Of a stretch of DNA of 64,000 nt, positions 35,903-49,529 are shown piece after piece. The stretch covers positions 6,347,501-6,411,500 of the forward strand of contig NC_091932.1 in NCBI RefSeq assembly GCF_041260155.1, written 5' to 3'. A program made the position numbers and the translations under genes. The notes under the pieces were generated by a model that did not search any database, was not told the DNA's origin, and saw only the letters and a list, made by a program, of their open reading frames with translations. This DNA comes from Ptychodera flava (lineage: Eukaryota > Hemichordata > Enteropneusta > Ptychoderidae). Each line of letters starts with the position of its first letter. The stretch's first letter is position 1.

Positions 35903-37108
35903 ATGAGCACGGGAATTCAGGACGAGGTTGACAATGATATACCAGCGGTTCCGTCAGCATGTGATGATCCGCCTCCTGCTGTATCGACCCACCAACTGTG
36001 TCAAGTCCTCTCCACGCTAGTACAGTCCGTACAAGAGCTAAAGGCTAGTCAAGCCAATTTAGCAGTTAGTCCCCCTCTGGGTGGACATGTACATGGAGCT
36101 GACGCTCCTGTAGCAGGCTCCTCTCGAGCGCAAGGGGAGTGTACCTCTGGTTACACAGCCTGCCAACGGTCAAAGTCTCTTAGGAGAGATGAATGCGCTG
36201 AAGAAAGGCCAGAGTCTCCACATGGTACAGATGAAGTCTCCTCTACGGATGATGTGCATGCTGTTAGAAAGCAGAAGCGTGGCAAGGCTGCTATGAAAGG
36301 TCAGAAGAAAAAGAAGACAAAGAAATCTGAATCAGAGGAGTCTTCTTCTGACTCTGAATGCGGGTTTGATAATCCCCATAATAAAGATGGTGGCGTCTGC
36401 CTATCTAAGTCAGTGAAAGTGTGGTTTCAGCAACAGCGTACCAATACGGTATCAAGTGAGTATAAAAAGGAAATGCAACAACGTTATGCAATTTCTCAGG
36501 ATCAGGAGAGTTTGCTGACTCCCCCCAAGATACCTGAACATTTGGCAACACAATGGAAGAAGCAACCCAGTACGAAGAATTTTGTTTCTCATGATAACAA
36601 TTTTTTCAAGGCTTCTGAGGCTTTGCTTTTTACTCAGTTGCCTCTGTTGGAGATTTTGCAAGCTCACCATGAGGGTGTTACATTGGATTTCGATCAAATC
36701 CTCCCAGCTATTCAACACAGTGTGTCTTTATTTGGCAGTGCTTTTCATGGCTTACAGATTGCCAGACAGAAGGTATTCAATGATGTGTTACCCCCAGCTT
36801 ATGTATCAATGAAGAACCTGGAGCCTACAGGAGGTACTCTATATGGTGATGAGCCTATTTCTGAAGCCAAGAAAGCCAAGCAAGCCCACAAGGTAGCAAA
36901 GGAAGTAGCACAGTCCTCCACTACTAGTGGCTATCAACGCAAGCGCAATTATTCACGCCAGTATAATACAAAGTATGGTAAACCCTACCAGCGCCAGCAG
37001 TACAACCAGCAGTACAGCTATAGAGGCAAGTATTATCGGGATTATGGAAAAAAGGAGAAGTTTTCGAGTGCCTCTACTGATAATTCCTTTCGTAACAAAA
37101 AAGAATGA
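35903..37108 (+). CDS. DIRS ORF1, Gag-like
   Basis: 401 codons. The N-terminal half is followed by a lysine/serine/glutamate-rich low-complexity stretch (around residues 125-150). The C-terminus is rich in Arg, Tyr, Gln and Lys and would bind nucleic acid. Position and composition fit the Gag-like product of DIRS elements; sequence identity to a known one is not claimed. Overlaps the next frame by about 180 bp. Confidence 0.7.
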   Translation: MSTGIQDEVDNDIPAVPSACDDPPPAVSTHQLCQVLSTLVQSVQELKASQANLAVSPPLGGHVHGADAPVAGSSRAQGECTSGYTACQRSKSLRRDECAEERPESPHGTDEVSSTDDVHAVRKQKRGKAAMKGQKKKKTKKSESEESSSDSECGFDNPHNKDGGVCLSKSVKVWFQQQRTNTVSSEYKKEMQQRYAISQDQESLLTPPKIPEHLATQWKKQPSTKNFVSHDNNFFKASEALLFTQLPLLEILQAHHEGVTLDFDQILPAIQHSVSLFGSAFHGLQIARQKVFNDVLPPAYVSMKNLEPTGGTLYGDEPISEAKKAKQAHKVAKEVAQSSTTSGYQRKRNYSRQYNTKYGKPYQRQQYNQQYSYRGKYYRDYGKKEKFSSASTDNSFRNKKE

Positions 37109-39140
37109 CTACAGTACCGTTCAAGTGGGAGGCCGGCTCAGACATTTCTTTCACCATTGGCAGTCACTTACTTCAGATCCTTGGATACTAGAAACAGTGC
37201 AGGGTTATCATTTAGAACTTACAATGGCTCCTTTCCAGGCTCGTCAGTCCGTCACCAGGGTTCCACAGTTTCAGGAACAGTTGATCGATGTGGAAGTTCA
37301 GTCACTTCTGTCAAAGGGTGCAGTGACAATAGTGACCCCTGTACCGGACCAGTTTGTTTCTACAGTGTTCCTCGTATCCAAGGCAACAGGCGGCTGGCGT
37401 CCTGTCTTCAACCTCAAGCCCCTGAACAAGTTCATTCGCTATCAACATTTCAAAATGGAAGGGGTACAGCATGTCAAAGCCCTCCTTCGCAAGAACGACT
37501 TCATGGCAACAATAGACCTGAAGGATGCGTACTTTACAGTTCCAATATTCATAGGTCATCGCAAATACCTACGCTTCATCTGGAAGGAAACTCTTTACGA
37601 ATTCGCAGTCCTCCCATTCGGAATTGCAAGTGCTCCAAGGGTATTTACCAAACTGCTCAAGCCAGTGGTGTCTTTCCTGCGTCGTCAGGGCATAAGGTGT
37701 GTGATCTACATAGACGACATGCTCATCATGGGCGAGACGTACAACATTTGCAAAGAAAATGTCAAAAGAGCCATAGATGTCCTGCAAGGGCTAGGTTTTC
37801 TCATCAATTGGGAGAAATCAAAGATTGTTCCACAACAACGAGTCCAGTTCTTGGGCCTGATTTTCGACTCTTTACAGATGGCCATCATGCTTCCAGAACA
37901 CAAACTGTCTCAGTTACGGGCCGATTGCACAGCTCTCCTCCATCTCAATCGAGTATCAGTCAGACAACTGGCACAGTGCCTGGGTCGGATGACAGCCAGT
38001 TTAGATGCCATAACGACTGCGCCACTTCACTATCGATCACTCCAGAAAGTCCAAATTACGGGTCTGACAGTAGCAAATTCATACGATACAGTGGTGGATT
38101 TATCCAACGAAGCGAAAGCAGAGCTTCAGTGGTGGATGGAGTGTCTAGATGCTTGGAACGGAAAGAGTATCCTCCCTCACCAACCAGATACTATCATTCA
38201 GACGGATGCATCAATGATAGGCTGGGGTGCAGTTTGCAACAACAACACAGCCCAAGGACGGTGGAATCCGGACGAAAGGCAATTACATATAAATCTGTTG
38301 GAGTTACTTGCAGCCTTTATGGGTTTGAGGAGCTTGGCCAGTCATCACAAGGACACATGCATAGAGATTCAGACCGACAACTCTACAACAGTGGCGTACA
38401 TCAACCGCTGCGGGGGAACCCACTCATGGTCTCTGAATCAGATAGCAATGGATATGTGGAAATGGTGCCTGTCAAGAAACATTCTCTTGACAGCGACTCA
38501 CAGGCCAGGTCACAGCAACCAGGAGGCAGATCACTTGTCCCGCCAGTTCAAGGACAACTTGGAATGGCAGTTACAGCCGGCACTTCTGCAGACTGCCCTG
38601 AGCCAGTTGGGTCTGTCGCCTCAGGTGGACCTGTTTGCTACACGTCTCAACAGACAGTTCCAGCGTTATGTGGCATGGAAACCGGATCCAATGGCATGGG
38701 AGATCGATGCGTTCACAATACCTTGGACCAGTCTGAACGGGTATGCATTCCCCCCTTTCTGCCTAATTCCGAAAGTCCTCCACAAAGTTCGTCTCGACCG
38801 TGCACGGGTCGTGTTAGTGGCACCAACTTGGACAGCCCAACCATGGTATCCGGAGTTACTGTCACTACTGAGGGCGCCACCACTGTTACTGCCCGGTGTC
38901 GACACTGCTGATGAACTCGTGACAGGAGAGAGTCATCCATTGGAAGGACAAATATGTCTAGCCGTATGGCAGCTCTCAGGAGTACCCTCAGAGCCAGAGG
39001 CGTTTCAGAGCGCGTGTCCAGAGTGGTCTTACAATCCCTACGAAGAGGGTCAGCTAAACAGTACGAGTCAGCATGGCGTCGCTGGAGTAATTGGTGTGAG
39101 TTGCAAGAGGAGAATCCTATTTCAGCACCTGTGCCGATAG
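36927..39140 (+). CDS. DIRS ORF2: reverse transcriptase, RNase H and methyltransferase-like region
   Basis: 737 codons. Reverse transcriptase motifs include DLKDAYF and the catalytic YIDD. RNase H follows, with TDAS, ELLA and TDNSTT blocks. A C-terminal region with VDLFATRLN, YAFPP and APTWTAQPW resembles the Dam-like methyltransferase domain typical of DIRS1-group elements. The N-terminal part overlaps ORF1, and the end overlaps the recombinase frame. Confidence 0.88.
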   Translation: MAINASAIIHASIIQSMVNPTSASSTTSSTAIEASIIGIMEKRRSFRVPLLIIPFVTKKNDYSTVQVGGRLRHFFHHWQSLTSDPWILETVQGYHLELTMAPFQARQSVTRVPQFQEQLIDVEVQSLLSKGAVTIVTPVPDQFVSTVFLVSKATGGWRPVFNLKPLNKFIRYQHFKMEGVQHVKALLRKNDFMATIDLKDAYFTVPIFIGHRKYLRFIWKETLYEFAVLPFGIASAPRVFTKLLKPVVSFLRRQGIRCVIYIDDMLIMGETYNICKENVKRAIDVLQGLGFLINWEKSKIVPQQRVQFLGLIFDSLQMAIMLPEHKLSQLRADCTALLHLNRVSVRQLAQCLGRMTASLDAITTAPLHYRSLQKVQITGLTVANSYDTVVDLSNEAKAELQWWMECLDAWNGKSILPHQPDTIIQTDASMIGWGAVCNNNTAQGRWNPDERQLHINLLELLAAFMGLRSLASHHKDTCIEIQTDNSTTVAYINRCGGTHSWSLNQIAMDMWKWCLSRNILLTATHRPGHSNQEADHLSRQFKDNLEWQLQPALLQTALSQLGLSPQVDLFATRLNRQFQRYVAWKPDPMAWEIDAFTIPWTSLNGYAFPPFCLIPKVLHKVRLDRARVVLVAPTWTAQPWYPELLSLLRAPPLLLPGVDTADELVTGESHPLEGQICLAVWQLSGVPSEPEAFQSACPEWSYNPYEEGQLNSTSQHGVAGVIGVSCKRRILFQHLCR

Positions 39141-39931
39141 TACTAGACTTCTTGGTTGACTTATATGACAGTAAGCTTCAATATCGCACTTTGAACGTGT
39201 ATCGATCAACCATCTCTTCTGTACACCTACCAGTTGACGGTTATCGCCTTGGAAACCATCCGCTTGTGGTACAGTTTATGAGGGGAGTTTTTGTTTCTCG
39301 CCCTCCTAAGCCTAAGTATACCTGTGTTTGGAATGTTAGGCAAGTGTTGGACCATCTGCGTAATATGTCACCAGCCAAAGTTTTGTCTCTGAAGTTATTG
39401 ACACTCAAGACTGTTATGTTAATTGCTCTTTCTACAGCTGGCCGCTGTTCTGATATTGCTAATCTACAGATAGGAAAGATTTCTGTGGTTAAAGGTTTCG
39501 CCATTCTTCTGCCGAGTGGTCTTGCCAAGACGGACAGACCTTCTAAGACTAGAAAGACTTTATCTTTACCAGCCTTCAAGAAAGATAGGCGTATTTGTGT
39601 TGTGTATTATTTGTTTACTTATTTGGAGCGTGTGAAGAACATACGCAAGTCAAAGTCTCAGCTTTTTGTTAGTTATGCTACAGGTAAGCCGGTGAAACCA
39701 GCTACGATTGGTCGGTGGTTGCAAGCAGTCCTCCAGCAAGCAGGCATTGAGAAGGACTTTACTGCCCATTCTACGCGAGCTGCCGTTACCAGTGCTCTAC
39801 ACTTTAAGGGTGCTTCCCTGTCTCAGATTATGGAATTAGCTAATTGGTCATCAGCTCGCACTTTTGCCAAGCATTACAGCTGTGATGTTTCTCCTGGTCA
39901 TGTTAATGTCATTGATGCTGTCGTTCATTAG
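38954..39931 (+). CDS. DIRS ORF3, tyrosine recombinase
   Basis: 325 codons. The core-binding segment includes AWRRWSNWC. The catalytic part includes HSTRAAVTSA and ends with FAKHYS, the HxxR box and tyrosine of tyrosine recombinases. DIRS elements use this enzyme instead of a DDE integrase, which fits the absence of a target-site duplication. Confidence 0.88.
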   Translation: MSSRMAALRSTLRARGVSERVSRVVLQSLRRGSAKQYESAWRRWSNWCELQEENPISAPVPIVLDFLVDLYDSKLQYRTLNVYRSTISSVHLPVDGYRLGNHPLVVQFMRGVFVSRPPKPKYTCVWNVRQVLDHLRNMSPAKVLSLKLLTLKTVMLIALSTAGRCSDIANLQIGKISVVKGFAILLPSGLAKTDRPSKTRKTLSLPAFKKDRRICVVYYLFTYLERVKNIRKSKSQLFVSYATGKPVKPATIGRWLQAVLQQAGIEKDFTAHSTRAAVTSALHFKGASLSQIMELANWSSARTFAKHYSCDVSPGHVNVIDAVVH

Positions 39932-39957
39932 GTAGTCTACCTGTTGTGCTTCCAAAT

Positions 39958-40085
39958 CAGCTATTGAAAATGAGCGTAACGAACGGAGGATTGGGAGAAT
40001 AAATATAAATTATACCAGCTTACCGTGCAGGATAATTGTAGTTATTCTTCCAATCCGGAGTGAGTGGAGCGAATTGAAATAGCTC
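39958..40085. repeat. DIRS internal complementary region
   Basis: The first part is the reverse complement of the left outer end (AACGAACGGAGGATTGGGAG). From about 40000 the sequence is the reverse complement of the right outer end (TACCAGCTTACCGTGCAGG). Both ends meet here, as in the circular intermediate of the family. Confidence 0.85.
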
Positions 40086-40129
40086 CCTCCCTCCCCCCCG
40101 TAAGTTTATTGCTCTACTACCTTACTTTC

Positions 40130-40331
40130 AAAGATGGCGACTGTTAGGGGTTTTCCCAGAGGGCACTGCGCGTCTGTTTTATTTATTCAGGTCATAGGTC
40201 ATAGGTGACTTTGAATGGCTGCGTACACCCGGAGGTCAAAGGGAAACAGCTATTTCAATTCGCTCCACTCACTCCGGATTGGAAGAATAACTACAATTAT
40301 CCTGCACGGTAAGCTGGTATAATTTATATTT
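40130..40331. repeat. DIRS right inverted terminal repeat
   Basis: Inverse of the left terminal repeat for 125 bp, then a side-specific outer part complementary to 40000-40085. The flanking sequence resumes at TTTACAGCGT. Confidence 0.85.
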
Positions 40332-41583
40332 TTACAGCGTGTTGCAATTTAATAATGTTAAAAAATGCATGAAAACCACAGTAATCTGTATTATTTATCA
40401 ATATATTTACCAGACAGTTATTTTTCTCAAACAACTATCACAAAGTTTAACCACATGTACATCAGTATTTCACTGTAAATTTCCACCACCTTTCCACATA
40501 GACAAGTATTCATTGTAGTGCATCAAATTTTGCCAAAAACTTAATTTATTTCTCAACTTATTTTTATGCTAGTGTATAGAGTATTTTAAAAGAAAATGGC
40601 ATTTATTGCAATTTTTATATTCTCATGTGTCATGAGAGGTCCAGCTTTAGCATTGAGATTGTCTAGACAACAATAATGAGCACTCATATTTAATGGTAGC
40701 ATAAACCTTTTCCAATTTTTTAGCTGAGTACATAGTCCAGGTCATGTCAAAAAGGGATAGTGTATATATGATATGTTTAATGTCTAATGAGACAAAAAGA
40801 ATTGATGTCATTGTGTAGGTTTTTTCTTTGTAATTGTCAATGAATCAATATTTTAAAAGCTTTTTATGAAGACTAAAGAATTATTGTTTAAATGTTGATG
40901 CTTTCTGAAATAAAATCTGTAAATTTATTTTCAAAATCCTTGGTTTGAAGATTAAAATATTTGGGGAAGTTTTATGGCTCTCTTTCTCTCTCTCTCTCTG
41001 TCTTTGAAAGTCTGACGGAGCCAAACAGACCCAAATGGACAAAAACTTCCCTTTGATATAAGTGTGTGTATGTGTGTGTATGTGTGTCACTCAAGAACTA
41101 TGACTGCAGATGTTAAGCTTATTTCAGAATCTTGCATTTTTTCCCAAAATTACATGATCAGAAACTGATTCCTGTGTGTTTATATACCAAGACTGTTTTT
41201 TTTATGTTAATCCACTGTTACATCCCAACTACATTACTGTACAATAATACAGGAATAATCTTGAAGCCAGATGCAGTATGTATATCACTGCGTAGATACC
41301 GATATGTTCGTATGGTCGCAGACGGCGTAAATCCGTGAACATGGGGGGAACTTAGACCCCTCTGATGCAGAAACATTTGAAAATTTGGCATTAAAATCGC
41401 CATTTTATTACATTTAGACTTACACTTGTCACTGGTGAATTTTACGTTATGCCCCTCCCTCCCCCCCCCCCCTTTCGTTTGTTCGTCATCCTTGAGTACC
41501 CCTACTGTTAATTTTAGGGCCCTCAGCGCGGTAAATAATGACGCCACCTTACGGTACGGCATCTGCCTCTATGTCCATTCTCG
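40332..41583. other. Intergenic AT-rich DNA
   Basis: No gene recognised. Short TC and TGTGTA runs occur near 40980 and 41060, and a C-run near 41462. Confidence 0.5.
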
Positions 41584-41586
41584 TTA

Positions 41587-42006
41587 GGCCGAGATAAATA
41601 AAAAGTTTGTTTATCCTCGTACGCGTCAATTCAGACCCGCCGCGTCAACCTTTTTTTCAGCTCCTGAGGAAATAAAAAAGCCCGCAAAAATACGCGACGA
41701 TAGTGCATAACACAGTGCTGTATAAAACAGGACCGTAAACAAAATAACTGACACTAATAACATTCCAATCAGAACTGAACACATATTGCTGCACTAAAAG
41801 TCAAACCGCAGAAATGTTGCTACAGTGCATACAAAAATACTAAATGCACTGCTGTGCATTTATCTCTGCGTGCATTTCTACGCTGTTTTCATGTTTTTTG
41901 CGCGTTCTTGTTGGTTGAAGAATAAAAAATTGAGAAGAAAAGAGGAAACCGCGTCATTTTTGCAGTATGTCTAGGATGAGAAACAAACTTTTTATTTTTC
42001 TTGGCC
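41587..42006. mobile_element. Harbinger-like MITE
   Basis: The left end GGCCGAGATAAATAAAAAGT and the inverse of the right end (GGCCAAGAAAAATAAAAAGT) form terminal inverted repeats, both followed by TTGTTT. The flanks are TTA on both sides (41584-41586 and 42007-42009). A 3-bp TTA duplication with GGCC termini is the PIF/Harbinger pattern. 420 bp, no coding capacity. Confidence 0.65.
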
Positions 42007-42039
42007 TTAGCCAAAGTTTTTTCTTGCTCCATCACGGTT

Positions 42040-42045
<6 letters not shown>

Positions 42046-42116
<71 letters not shown>
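42046..42116. repeat. (CT)n microsatellite
   Basis: Uninterrupted CT run of about 70 bp. Confidence 0.95.
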
Positions 42117-42118
<2 letters not shown>

Positions 42119-42717
42119 GCCCTTCTGATTGTACTTTTATGTTAAACAGCTGTCTTGGAGTTAGTGGGACCATCAGGAGGTATTTATGCACTTTGCCTAT
42201 GTCCTATTCCTGGGGTACATGACTTTGCGATTACCTGTAAAGCGCCCTCTATACATCCTGCCAAAATGTGTAAGTTTGGGTTTTCCTTCGCCCTCACTCA
42301 TACCGTTTTCCATCACCCGGTATCCACCAAGGTTAGTTCCATAACTTATCAGGTACGTTCTCATCTTTATTTGAGACATTCCTTTAGAACCCAGATTGCA
42401 ATGTACAAGTTTTTTTAGTCAAATCTACTTCTTACTCTTTCAAAGTCGTCTACACAAGCAATGTCATTTTCAAAGTCTTTTACACCAAAGATGTACATTT
42501 TGAAGCTTTCAAAAACATTCATCTAATTTCTGTGTACGCTAAATTGAACAAATTCCACTGTCAAGTTGTAATTTACAAATCTACAAAGTATATTGAAATC
42601 TGTACATTTTATCATTTTATTACTCTCAGAGTCTATAGATGTACCTCTACCTATAGAGCGAAACGACGAATGCAAGAAATACATCTAAGTCTAGCCGAAA
42701 TAAACAGTGTCAGCGTG

Positions 42718-42820
<103 letters not shown>

Positions 42821-42855
42821 AGTTAATTGCACGAGTAGGAGTGCAGTTACAGTTG

Positions 42856-42946
42856 TAATCACCACACTTATGGTCAGGAACTTGTAAACATCACGAGGCC
42901 GTCGGCCTCGTGATGTTTACAAGTTCCTGACCAAGTGTGGTGATTA
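42856..42946. repeat. Near-perfect 91-bp hairpin
   Basis: The arms TAATCACCACACT and GGTCAGGAACTTGTAAACAT, continuing into CACGAGGCC, are inverted around a 3-base centre GTC. There is a single small mismatch zone near ACTTA. Located about 20 bp before the truncated start of the first Penelope copy. Confidence 0.9.
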
Positions 42947-42966
42947 ATATACATACATATATATAT

Positions 42967-45290
42967 CGTGACCCCTTTCTGGAGATTTACATCGCCCTAG
43001 TCACGGAAGACATCAAAAAACACAAATGCACCAATTATAGCAAAGACAACCTCAAACCATATGAACGGCAAGCTTTAACGAATCTGAGAAAAAGAAACGA
43101 TATCGTCATCAAACCGGCCGACAAGGGGTCATCAATTGTTATTATGAATAAAAGCCACTACGTCTCAGAAGCAGAGAAAATTCTCAATAATCCAAAGCAT
43201 TACAAGCAGCTCCGTTCAGACCCAACTAATAGAATAAACAAAATCATTAGAGTAGCAATCGAGGAAGAATATAAAGAAGGCAACATATGCAAAGATACTA
43301 GGGATTACTTATATGTACGAATCCAAATCCAGGAAAGTTCTATATGCTGCCAAAAATACACAAACCAGACATCCCATTTAGGCCTATAGTTTCTACGATT
43401 AATCATCCCACTCAAAAAATTTCTGAATATGTTGACCATTATCTACAACCATTAGTTTCCACTCCACCCTCATACATTAAAGACACAACCCACTTCCTTC
43501 AACGTATTCAAAACCTTGGGCAAGTACCTAAAGGAAGTATTCTCGCCACCTTTGACGTCACTTCGCTCTACACCAACATTCCCATAGATGAGGGTATTGC
43601 AGCATGCCAAAATACTGGACAAACGCACAGAACAGGTTCCACCCACAAAAACAATAATCAGGTTCCTCAAACTCATTCTCCACAACAACAATTTCACTTT
43701 TAATAACTCACACTTTCTACAGGTGTTCGGCACAGCGATGGGCCAAAAGATGGCCCCTTGCTATGCTAATATTTTCATGGGCGAATTGGAACTTCAGATC
43801 TTACAAAAAGCGCCACAAACACCACTTGATTGGGCCAGATTCATAGATGACATCAACTCCATCTGGGCACATGATAAATCCATAGTCAATGCATTCCATC
43901 AATTCATCAACACTATACACCCCACCATAAAATTTACCATGACACTCTCACAAACTTCCGTTCCTTTTCTTGATATCTCGCAACACTTGGATAAAGAGGG
44001 GAACATCGAAACAGATTTATACAAAAAACCAACAGACACGAATCAACATTTGGCATTTACGTCATCACACCCTAGGCACACAAAACTAGGCATACCTTAT
44101 GGATTAGCCATCCGCATATGTAGAATATGCTCCAGGCATGACTGGAGGGACACCCGCTTAAAGGAATTGACAACATCATTAATCAAGCGGGGATACCCAG
44201 AAAGCTTGGTTATAGACCAAATAAATCGGGCCAAAATCAATTCCGAGAAACACCCTCCTACAATACAAAATAAAACCACACCAAACACGTATTCCTTTTG
44301 TAGTTACATTTAACCCTCGGCACCCAAACATCAAACAGATCGTTCAAACTCACTTCAATATATTACAAAAATCACCCCGTTGTAAAAGTGCCATCGCTTA
44401 AACTCCAATCATAGCACACCGCCGTAGTAGAAACCTGCGAGATCTATTAGTTCACAGTGAACTACAACAGTCCGATGCACCAGCAGGTTTCTACAAATGT
44501 GGCTCAACCAGGGGCTGCAACATCTGTAAACACTCGACAAATGCCACCAGTTTCCATAGCCACTCAAATAATACAGTTCACACTATTACACAAAACATCA
44601 CATGCAAGTCTAAAAACATAATATATCTTATAACCTGTAATAAATGCAAAAAACAGTACGTAGGAGAACCAAAACAGAATTTCGATTAAGATTCAATAAC
44701 CATCTGTCCACCATCCGTCGTAACTCAAACATGCCAGTAGCGCTCCATTTCAATTCAGATCAAACACAATCCAAGACGTTTCAATAGTTGGCATTGTGAA
44801 AATCAATAAAATGGACGACCCGCTTCGAAAAAAGCTGGAATCCTTGTGGATTTCCAAATTAAAGACATTAACACCTGACGGCCTAAATATTCACAGCTAG
44901 CTACTCCCATTGTCTTTATTCAAATTCCAACACTAGCGCCCTCCCAGCCACACTATAAATACACATTCAAACATTCTCCCAATTGCCATTCAACATCTGA
45001 GCCATTCAAATAGGTAAGAAACAACTCCTGTATTTTCACCATACTGTCACCTAGTATTTTCTCCGACATGTAACTTTTGTACGTTAAATATCACTGTGAC
45101 TTACTCCGTGTTGAAACTTTTTGATCTGTAGCACCTGAGGAAGTCCTACTTTTAAGACGAAACGTTGTGCTGTTATAATAAACTATTTGAACCAGAAGAT
45201 TGGTACGTGTGTAATATCCTACAAACGAATTTATCATAACCACGCCACCGACAACACTGGGGACAACCTGAAAAACCACAGTCGAACATA
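42967..45290 (+). mobile_element. Penelope-like element, copy A (5'-truncated, broken)
   Basis: Starts inside the reverse transcriptase region and runs to the 3' end. It contains a Penelope-type RT with DVTSLYTNIP, GTAMGQKMAPCYANIF and RFIDDI blocks (about 43100-44250). A GIY-YIG endonuclease region (about 44610-44740) contains IIYLIT, followed by the hammerhead-like motif. Nearly identical to copy B, hence young. The coding frame is interrupted a few times. It lies head-to-tail in front of copy B, the partial tandem (pseudo-LTR) arrangement known for Penelope elements. Confidence 0.88.
45129..45172 (+). ncRNA. Hammerhead-ribozyme-like motif, copy A
   Basis: The core CTGAGGA (45135-45141) and GAAA (45159-45162) are enclosed by AGCAC (45130-45134) pairing with GTGCT (45167-45171) as stem I. 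Stem II is GTC/GAC around a short loop, with one mismatch compared with copy B. The stem III position is only ACGT, which is self-complementary, as in the small Penelope-associated hammerheads reported to act as dimers. One extra A follows the CUGANGA box. Confidence 0.55.

Positions 45291-49529
<4,239 letters not shown>

Larger units (their letters stand above)
35389..40331 (+). mobile_element. DIRS-type tyrosine-recombinase retroelement, looks whole
   Basis: A 4.9-kb element with the classical DIRS plan: left terminal repeat (35389-35550), three long overlapping open frames, an internal complementary region (39958-40085), and an inverted right terminal repeat (40130-40331). The internal region consists of the complement of the left outer end joined to the complement of the right outer end, the expected circle-junction sequence. 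The inverted arms look identical over 125 bp (35426-35550 against 40130-40254), and all frames are open. The copy is therefore young and I saw no breaks. The termini are placed where similarity to the internal region ends, within a few bases. Confidence 0.9.

Noticed and set aside
41218-41562. 114-codon minus-strand frame
   Set aside because: Contains a glycine run from the C-tract and no domain pattern; chance frame in intergenic DNA.
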